Assembly (NCBI RefSeq): GCF_000430665.1 | Contig: NZ_AUML01000010.1 | Location: forward strand, 1 to 64,000 | Length of the DNA: 64,000 nt | Source of the DNA: Aquimarina muelleri DSM 19832 | Lineage (GTDB): Bacteria > Bacteroidota > Bacteroidia > Flavobacteriales > Flavobacteriaceae | Direction: 5' to 3' | In this document: piece after piece, positions 58,774-64,000 of the stretch | Position numbering within the stretch: the stretch's first letter is position 1 | Layout: each line of letters opens with the position of its first letter | Program-made: the position numbers and the translations under genes | The notes under the pieces: generated by a model | Seen by the model: only the letters and a program-made list of their open reading frames with translations | Databases searched by the model: none | What the model was told of the DNA's origin: nothing

Positions 58774-59772
58774 TTAAGCATTTAACATCTGCCAAAGCTT
58801 ATCTTTTAACTCTTGTAATCCTTGCTGCGCTACTGAGGAAATAAACATATAGGGAGCATTTAGTTTTTGATCCAACTCTATTTTTAACTCTTCTTTCAAT
58901 TCTTCGTCCAGCATGTCACATTTAGATATAGCTACAAGTCTTTCTTTATCCAATAAATCTGGATTATACCTACGCAACTCGTCTAAAAGAATTTCATATT
59001 GTTTGTTAATATCGGGAGCATCCGCAGGAATTAAAAATAACAATGTAGAGTTACGCTCAATATGTCTTAAAAAACGATGTCCTATCCCTTTTCCTTCTGC
59101 AGCACCTTCTATAATACCTGGTATATCTGCCATTACAAAGGTTTGAAAATCTCTATACTCTACAATACCTAAATTTGGTTTTAGGGTTGTAAATTCATAA
59201 TCTGCAATTTTTGGCTTTGCAGAGGTTATCACAGATAATAGTGTAGATTTTCCTGCATTAGGAAAGCCTACTAATCCAACATCTGCTAATATCTTTAGTT
59301 CTAAAGTAATATCACACTCTTGTCCTTCAGTCCCTGGCTGTGCATATCGAGGTGTTTGATTGGTCGAACTTTTAAAGTGCCAATTTCCTCTACCACCCAT
59401 ACCTCCTTTGGCTATTATATACTCTTGTCCTTCTTCGGTAATCTCTTTTATAATATTTTGAGTTTCGGTATCTCTAATAACTGTTCCCAAGGGCACATCT
59501 ACATAAATATCCTCTCCATCGGCTCCTGTACTTCTACTTTTACTACCGTGTCCACCATGTTCTGCTTTAAAATGACGTTTAAATTTCAAATGGTACAATG
59601 TCCACATATTAGGATTAGATCGAATAATAATGTGTCCTCCTCGTCCACCATCTCCTCCATCAGGGCCGCCTTTGGTAATAAATTTCTCACGATGCAAGTG
59701 TACAGATCCTTTACCTCCGTTTCCAGAAGTTAAATTCAACTTTACATAATCTACAAAATTTCCTTCTGTCAT
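58774..59772 (-). CDS. obgE: Obg family GTPase
   Basis: A 332-residue ribosome-assembly and stress GTPase. The N-terminal Obg fold is glycine-rich: [19 protein letters not shown], then [11 protein letters not shown] and [14 protein letters not shown]. The G domain follows, with [12 protein letters not shown] (P-loop), [10 protein letters not shown] (switch), DIPGIIEGA (G3) and SKCD (G4). The C-terminal OCT domain found in some Obg proteins is missing, as in many short members. On the minus strand near hpt-adk, with a small lipoprotein gene between them. Confidence 0.97.
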   Translation of the reverse strand: MTEGNFVDYVKLNLTSGNGGKGSVHLHREKFITKGGPDGGDGGRGGHIIIRSNPNMWTLYHLKFKRHFKAEHGGHGSKSRSTGADGEDIYVDVPLGTVIRDTETQNIIKEITEEGQEYIIAKGGMGGRGNWHFKSSTNQTPRYAQPGTEGQECDITLELKILADVGLVGFPNAGKSTLLSVITSAKPKIADYEFTTLKPNLGIVEYRDFQTFVMADIPGIIEGAAEGKGIGHRFLRHIERNSTLLFLIPADAPDINKQYEILLDELRRYNPDLLDKERLVAISKCDMLDEELKEELKIELDQKLNAPYMFISSVAQQGLQELKDKLWQMLNA

Positions 59773-59804
59773 AATTCTATTCTATTAAATCCTTGATCTG
59801 TATT

Positions 59805-60296
59805 TTAATTTAAGTTTTTCATAAATTTACGTGCTTCTAATTCTAATTTATCTAGTACTGAAACCCATTTTCCATCCTTTTGCTTTCCATGAATGGTATA
59901 ATTGGCTATAAACTTATTAGAATTCAGATCTAGATGAAGCTCCATTATATCATAATTCACACTCGCTATATCTAATTTATATTTAAACCTTTTTATATTT
60001 CCTTTTAATTTATTTACTCTATACAAGTTTCCTAATTGAATATCTGTAACCTCGGTAGAATACAAAATACAGGTAAGTAAATATTTTCCTGCTCCTTTTT
60101 GTAATTTAGATTTTGTACTCGATCTCAAATTAAATTCATCCAGAGCTTTTTCATTATTACAAAATTCTATAATATTTTTTGCTGTCTCATCTGCTGCCCA
60201 TTTAAGATCTTCAGAGATTTCGTTTAATGGAATCTTCTCTGGCTTACTTGAACAAGATATGATTAGCGCTACAAAAACAAGCATTATTTTTTTCAT
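59805..60296 (-). CDS. lipoprotein of unknown function
   Basis: A 163-residue protein with a very short lipoprotein signal ending LIISC (Cys15), then a mainly alpha-helical mature part (WAADETAKNIIEFCNNEKALDEF) with two Cys (EFCNN and YLLTCILYST). Family not recognised. It is placed between obgE and hpt-adk, starting one base after the hpt-adk stop and ending 32 bases before obgE, so all three are probably one unit. Confidence 0.72.
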   Translation of the reverse strand: MKKIMLVFVALIISCSSKPEKIPLNEISEDLKWAADETAKNIIEFCNNEKALDEFNLRSSTKSKLQKGAGKYLLTCILYSTEVTDIQLGNLYRVNKLKGNIKRFKYKLDIASVNYDIMELHLDLNSNKFIANYTIHGKQKDGKWVSVLDKLELEARKFMKNLN

Positions 60297-60297
60297 A

Positions 60298-61410
60298 TCA
60301 ACTACTCAAACCATCTATCACTTTACTTAATCTATCTGTAATCTCACTAATAGCACCTACCCCATCAATTCCAAAATATTTATCTTGCTTTTGATAGTAA
60401 TTTTTTAATATTGCGGTTTCTGTATAATATACTTTAATACGATTACGAATTATACTCTCATCTGCATCATCTGGTCTACCCGATGTTTTTCCTCTTTCTA
60501 ATAATCGTTGCACTAAAACTTCATCTTCAACTTCTAAAGCAACCATGGCACTAACCTCTGTTCCTTTTGTTTTTAATAATTTGGATAAAGAATCCGCTTG
60601 AGCTTCAGTTCTAGGAAATCCATCAAAAATAAAACCTTTTGCATTGGGATTTTTATCCACTTCGGCATTAAGCATATTAATAGTAACCTCATCTGGCACC
60701 AATTGTCCTTTATCAATATATGATTTTGCAAGAGTCCCTAACTCGGTTGCATTTTTTATATTATATCGAAACACATCTCCTGTAGAAATATGTACCAGAT
60801 CGTATTGTTGTTTTAAAACTTCTGCTTGTGTTCCTTTTCCTGCTCCCGGTGGTCCAAATAGCACCAAATTTGTCATGTTGTTTGATTTTAATTGATAAAC
60901 TTCTGTAAGATTACGACCTAATCCATTATAATCTAGTCCATATCCAACAATAAATCGATTAGGGATTTCAATCCCTATATAATCTATATTATATTTTTTT
61001 GTATATGCTTCAGGTTTATAGAATAATGTAGCAATTTTAAATACTTCGCATCCTTTTTCTACTAACATTTCTATTAATACTTCTATAGTATTTCCTGTAT
61101 CTACAATATCCTCAACAATTACTACAGATCTTCCTGATACTTCTTTCTCTAACCCAACTAATTCCTTAATTTGATTAGTAGTTTCTGTTCCTTGATATGA
61201 AGCTAATTTCACAAAACTCACTTCACAATCATAATTAAATCGCTTCAAAACCTCTGATGCAAACATAAATGCACCATTCAACACCACTATAAATAAAGGG
61301 TTTTTATCTGCTAAATCATTATTTAATTTACTAGATACTCTATTTATCGAAGCAACTATTTCTTCTTCTGTAATAAAAGGTATAAACTGTAAATCATGTA
61401 GTCTTATCAT
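60298..61410 (-). CDS. fused hypoxanthine phosphoribosyltransferase - adenylate kinase
   Basis: One uninterrupted protein of 370 residues with two enzymes. The N-terminal part (about 1-175) is HPRT, with the PRPP motif VVIVEDIVDTGNTIEVLIEML, which salvages hypoxanthine to IMP. After a linker (LKSNN) comes adenylate kinase starting at MTNLVLFGPPGAGKGTQAEVL, with FDGFPRT and the short-lid form ERGKTSGRPDD. An internal ATG (60876) preceded by an A-rich stretch could start free Adk. Three codons upstream another ATG gives MDRM; the MIRLHDLQF start is more family-like. A TATCTTTG element lies 46 bases upstream. Confidence 0.92.
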   Translation of the reverse strand: MIRLHDLQFIPFITEEEIVASINRVSSKLNNDLADKNPLFIVVLNGAFMFASEVLKRFNYDCEVSFVKLASYQGTETTNQIKELVGLEKEVSGRSVVIVEDIVDTGNTIEVLIEMLVEKGCEVFKIATLFYKPEAYTKKYNIDYIGIEIPNRFIVGYGLDYNGLGRNLTEVYQLKSNNMTNLVLFGPPGAGKGTQAEVLKQQYDLVHISTGDVFRYNIKNATELGTLAKSYIDKGQLVPDEVTINMLNAEVDKNPNAKGFIFDGFPRTEAQADSLSKLLKTKGTEVSAMVALEVEDEVLVQRLLERGKTSGRPDDADESIIRNRIKVYYTETAILKNYYQKQDKYFGIDGVGAISEITDRLSKVIDGLSS

Positions 61411-61455
61411 TCTATCCAATACCTGATATAATTTGATTTTTTTATTTTAAAGCGG

Positions 61456-61463
61456 CAAAGATA
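61456..61463 (-). promoter_or_regulatory. putative -7 element (TATCTTTG) of hpt-adk
   Basis: Exact match of the minus strand to TAnnTTTG, 45 bases before the start. No TTG at the ideal -33 spacing. It should be the start of the hpt-adk, lipoprotein and obgE unit. Confidence 0.5.
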
Positions 61464-61922
61464 GTGATTAGAAATGAGCATAACTAAGAATTACATCATC
61501 AACCTATATTTAGCAACAAGCAAGATTAAATAGATACAACATAAACTCTACAAGCCTTTTATCCTTAAGAACAAACATAATAAATTGTAAATTTTAGCAA
61601 ATAGAAAAACGAAGATATTTTTAAAAAAAACAAAAACTACAATATAAATTAGCCTAATTAATTTCAATTATTTAGACTATAAAACCCTTCTCTTTTTTTA
61701 CTTCTGAATTAACTCTTAGGAAACCCACGTGACATACTTTTATATATAATTATTCTAAGACAAGGTTTAGAAAACTAATCTGTCACAAAAAATTAAAACA
61801 TAGAAATCAAACCTCTATATAAAATTGGTTATAAAGACATGAATTATAAATTATTCTTTTTTTTATTTTGCTCTCTATAAACATAATAGTAGTATTTACT
61901 TTAATTAGTATGGATATTCTTT
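61464..61922. other. AT-rich intergenic region between hpt-adk and purK
   Basis: About 460 bases with no credible gene on either strand apart from the tiny frame before purK listed separately. G is scarce on the plus strand. No purine riboswitch (three-helix aptamer with the usual conserved core) was recognised by eye. Confidence 0.5.
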
Positions 61923-61973
61923 ATGAAAAAATTATTTTTGTTGCTTAAAATAAAAATGAAACCCCAGAAATGA
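61923..61973 (+). CDS. candidate 16-codon leader peptide overlapping purK
   Basis: ATG at 61923 opens a frame MKKLFLLLKIKMKPQK with its TGA overlapping the purK ATG (ATGA). The peptide is hydrophobic-basic. The close overlap would allow translational coupling or reinitiation for purK. It may equally be chance in AT-rich DNA, and no attenuator hairpin was seen. Confidence 0.3.
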   Translation: MKKLFLLLKIKMKPQK

Positions 61974-63127
61974 CAAACTTTTTCTCGTCAAACTTTAAGT
62001 TAGGAATATTAGGAGGAGGACAACTAGGTAAAATGATGTTGTATGAAACCCGAAAATATGACATAAAAACTCACGTTCTAGATCCTAGTCAGGATGCGCC
62101 GTGCAAAATAGCCTGTGATTATTTTCAACAAGGAAACCTAATGGATTATGATACTGTCTATAATTTCGGAAAAAAAGTAGATATCCTTACTTTTGAAATT
62201 GAATCGGTAAACCTAAAAGCTTTAATCCAACTAGAAAAAGAAGGAAAAAAAGTATACCCAAGTTCAAAAACTTTAGAGAAAATCCAAAATAAAGGGCGAC
62301 AAAAATTATTTTACAAGGAAAAAAACATTCCTACTGCGGAGTTTATTAGATTTTCTAATAAAGCTCATCTTACCGAAGGAATTACAAGTAATAAAGTAAA
62401 AATTCCTTTTGTATGGAAAAGTACTCAAGGAGGATATGATGGTAAAGGAGTATCTATTATTAAATCGGGTGCTGATTTAGCTAAACTACCAGATACAGAA
62501 TGCATTGCCGAGAGCTTGATTGATTTTAAAAACGAGTTAGCTGTTATTGTTGCCCGTAGCCCTTCTGGTGAAATTAAAACATACCCTGTTGTAGAAATGG
62601 AGTTTCACCCAGAAGCAAATCAGGTAGAATATGTTATCTGCCCTGCTAGAATAGAAGACAAAGTTGCAGAAAAAGCAATGGAGATTGCAGAAAAAGTATC
62701 TAAGGCATTTGAGCATGTTGGAATATTAGCAGTAGAAATGTTTCTAACACAGGATGGTAATATCCTTGTCAATGAAGTTGCTCCCAGACCTCATAATAGT
62801 GGTCATTATAGTATTGAAGCCAGCTACACTAATCAATTTGAACAACACATAAGAGCTATCCTAAATTTACCACTTGGAGCTACAGAAAGTAAATTAGGTG
62901 GTATTATGGTAAACCTAGCAGGTGCAGAAGGATACATTGGGGATGTAGTATATAAAGACATCGAATTAATCCTAAAAATGAAAGGTGTAACTCCTCATAT
63001 CTATGGCAAAAAACAAACAAGACCTTTTAGAAAAATGGGGCATGTTACTATAATTCATGAAAATATAGACGAAGCCAGAAAAATAGCTGAAAAAGTAAAA
63101 AATACCATACAAGTAATTAGTATATAG
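61970..63127 (+). CDS. purK: N5-carboxyaminoimidazole ribonucleotide synthase
   Basis: ATP-grasp enzyme of de novo purine synthesis that carboxylates AIR with bicarbonate. It has 385 residues and begins MTNFFSSNFKLGILGGGQLGKMM. The ATP-grasp core shows WKSTQGGYDGKGV and the late NEVAPRPHNSGHYSIEA. It is followed 91 bases later by purE on the same strand, the partner enzyme of the two-step route. Expression is presumably linked. Confidence 0.97.
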   Translation: MTNFFSSNFKLGILGGGQLGKMMLYETRKYDIKTHVLDPSQDAPCKIACDYFQQGNLMDYDTVYNFGKKVDILTFEIESVNLKALIQLEKEGKKVYPSSKTLEKIQNKGRQKLFYKEKNIPTAEFIRFSNKAHLTEGITSNKVKIPFVWKSTQGGYDGKGVSIIKSGADLAKLPDTECIAESLIDFKNELAVIVARSPSGEIKTYPVVEMEFHPEANQVEYVICPARIEDKVAEKAMEIAEKVSKAFEHVGILAVEMFLTQDGNILVNEVAPRPHNSGHYSIEASYTNQFEQHIRAILNLPLGATESKLGGIMVNLAGAEGYIGDVVYKDIELILKMKGVTPHIYGKKQTRPFRKMGHVTIIHENIDEARKIAEKVKNTIQVISI

Positions 63128-63218
63128 AGGTTTTAGATAAAAAACATAATTCTATTAATAGAAACACCTCTTCTGATTTTTTTATTAAATAATTAATTAT
63201 AAAATACACAAATAAACA

Positions 63219-63704
63219 ATGAGCAAGGTAGGAATTATAATGGGTAGTATCAGTGATATGCCCGTAATGGAAAATGCTATCGAAGTACTACAGGGCTTTG
63301 ATATCGAAGTTGAAGTAGATATTGTTTCTGCACATCGTACTCCAGAAAAATTATTCGATTATGCAAAAAACGCACATACCAGAGGGATACAAGTAATTAT
63401 TGCTGGGGCTGGAGGTGCGGCTCATTTACCAGGCATGGTAGCTTCTTTATCCCCTTTACCTATTATTGGTGTACCTGTAAAATCACGAAACTCTATAGAC
63501 GGATGGGATTCTGTTTTATCTATTTTACAAATGCCAGGAGGAGTTCCTGTAGCAACTGTAGCTCTGGATGGTGCATTAAACGCTGGTATTTTGGCTGCTC
63601 AAATTATAGGAGCTGGCGACAAATGTGTATTAGATAAAATCATCATGTATAAAGAAGGTCTGAAACAAAAAGTTATTGAAGGAGCAAAACAAATAAAAAA
63701 GTAA
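63219..63704 (+). CDS. purE: N5-carboxyaminoimidazole ribonucleotide mutase
   Basis: Class I PurE that moves the carboxyl group to C4 to give CAIR. It has 161 residues and begins MSKVGIIMGSISDMPVMENA, with the signatures VSAHRTPEKLFDYA and IAGAGGAAHLPGMVAS (substrate-binding His). The 91-base gap to purK contains no gene. Confidence 0.97.
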   Translation: MSKVGIIMGSISDMPVMENAIEVLQGFDIEVEVDIVSAHRTPEKLFDYAKNAHTRGIQVIIAGAGGAAHLPGMVASLSPLPIIGVPVKSRNSIDGWDSVLSILQMPGGVPVATVALDGALNAGILAAQIIGAGDKCVLDKIIMYKEGLKQKVIEGAKQIKK

Positions 63705-63709
63705 AAAAA

Positions 63710-63737
63710 AAGAGAGCTACTTTTCAGTAGCTCTCTT
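63710..63737 (-). terminator. hairpin downstream of purE (best as minus-strand terminator)
   Basis: A 12-bp stem (AAGAGAGCTACT / AGTAGCTCTCTT) with a TTTC loop. An A-run precedes it on the plus strand (a T-run on the minus strand), while no T-run follows it on the plus strand. It therefore looks better as a terminator for transcription coming from the right, though it may also stabilise the purE mRNA end. Confidence 0.55.
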
Positions 63738-64000
63738 GAATATCAGGTCTTACAAAAGAATATAACAATATTTATTAACCAACTTAAATATATTACACAA
63801 AAAATTCAACGTAAGACCATTACTCTTAAAACCTATAACAAAGGTAAAACCTTACTTTAATTACACAATAAAAGTAATGTAAAATATTTCAACTTTTCGA
63901 TGAAAAGCATATTTAATCGATAAAAAACAATATTTAGTTATTTTGAAAGATTTTTTTGCTTGAAAAAACAGATCTATAATGGTGTTTTTAGACAAAAAGT
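63738..64000. other. AT-rich end of window without gene
   Basis: No credible open frame on either strand. A weak inverted pair GGTCTTAC / GTAAGACC is visible with a long gap. Nothing else can be supported. Confidence 0.5.

Noticed and set aside
61464..61969. Purine riboswitch upstream of purK
   Set aside because: No three-way junction or conserved core seen by eye; only AT-rich sequence.
63744..63820. Distant inverted pair GGTCTTAC/GTAAGACC
   Set aside because: Too short and too far apart to call a structure.

Overview
The window looks like chromosomal DNA of a marine-type member of Bacteroidota, family Flavobacteriaceae (an Aquimarina-like genus is my guess, inference only). The signs are: AT-rich DNA; TAnnTTTG-type -7 promoter elements; a SusC/SusD outer-membrane pair; a fused hypoxanthine phosphoribosyltransferase-adenylate kinase; the order rplQ-carA-eno-gltA after the ribosomal block; and many short lipoproteins. 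I see no tRNA, rRNA, CRISPR array, prophage or origin. The only mobile DNA is the cut-off 3' end of an IS982-type element at the left edge.

Layout: (1) 1-340, transposase tail with a probable terminal repeat. (2) 0.4-7.6 kb, GNAT, argS, an SDR/DUF2867 protein, a CpcT/CpeT-like lipoprotein, an Rrf2 regulator and an arginine/citrulline pair (ctlX-rocF). (3) 7.6-11.8 kb, gltA, eno and carA on the minus strand, separated by strong hairpins. (4) 11.9-29.2 kb, one continuous minus-strand block of translation genes: rpsL-rpsG-fusA-rpsJ, rplC to rplO, secY-infA, rpmJ-rpsM-rpsK-rpsD-rpoA-rplQ. It includes the short genes rpmJ and rpmD. (5) 29.15-29.98 kb, an unusually G-poor gap, then a plus-strand SusC-SusD-lipoprotein operon ending in a clean terminator. 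(6) 36.3-46.5 kb, housekeeping and unknown genes (rlmB, rhomboid protease, rarA, yjjG-type nucleotidase, polysaccharide deacetylase, radC, DUF1569, mpl). (7) 46.9-55.7 kb, a 2031-residue alpha-2-macroglobulin followed by a DUF2459 protein and two unrecognised membrane or anchored proteins. (8) 55.7-58.7 kb, a fasciclin lipoprotein and a CMD-DoxX-FAD monooxygenase operon. (9) 58.8-63.7 kb, obgE, a lipoprotein, hpt-adk, purK and purE.

How it works together: the ribosomal block appears to be divided by non-coding signals rather than being one uniform operon. There is a textbook promoter before rpsL, an intrinsic-terminator-like hairpin between rpsJ and rplC with a competing alternative stem, a -7 element and hairpin before rpmJ, a second terminator-like hairpin between rpsK and rpsD, a small hairpin before rplQ and a strong terminator after rplQ. 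I regard these intra-operon elements as the most interesting candidates here, because they sit where ribosomal-protein autoregulation would act. Other points of interest are a perfect 56-bp palindrome directly before rlmB that overlaps a -7 element and implies a near-leaderless mRNA, and a 16-codon upstream frame overlapping the start of purK. I do not see a clearly novel defence or biosynthetic system.
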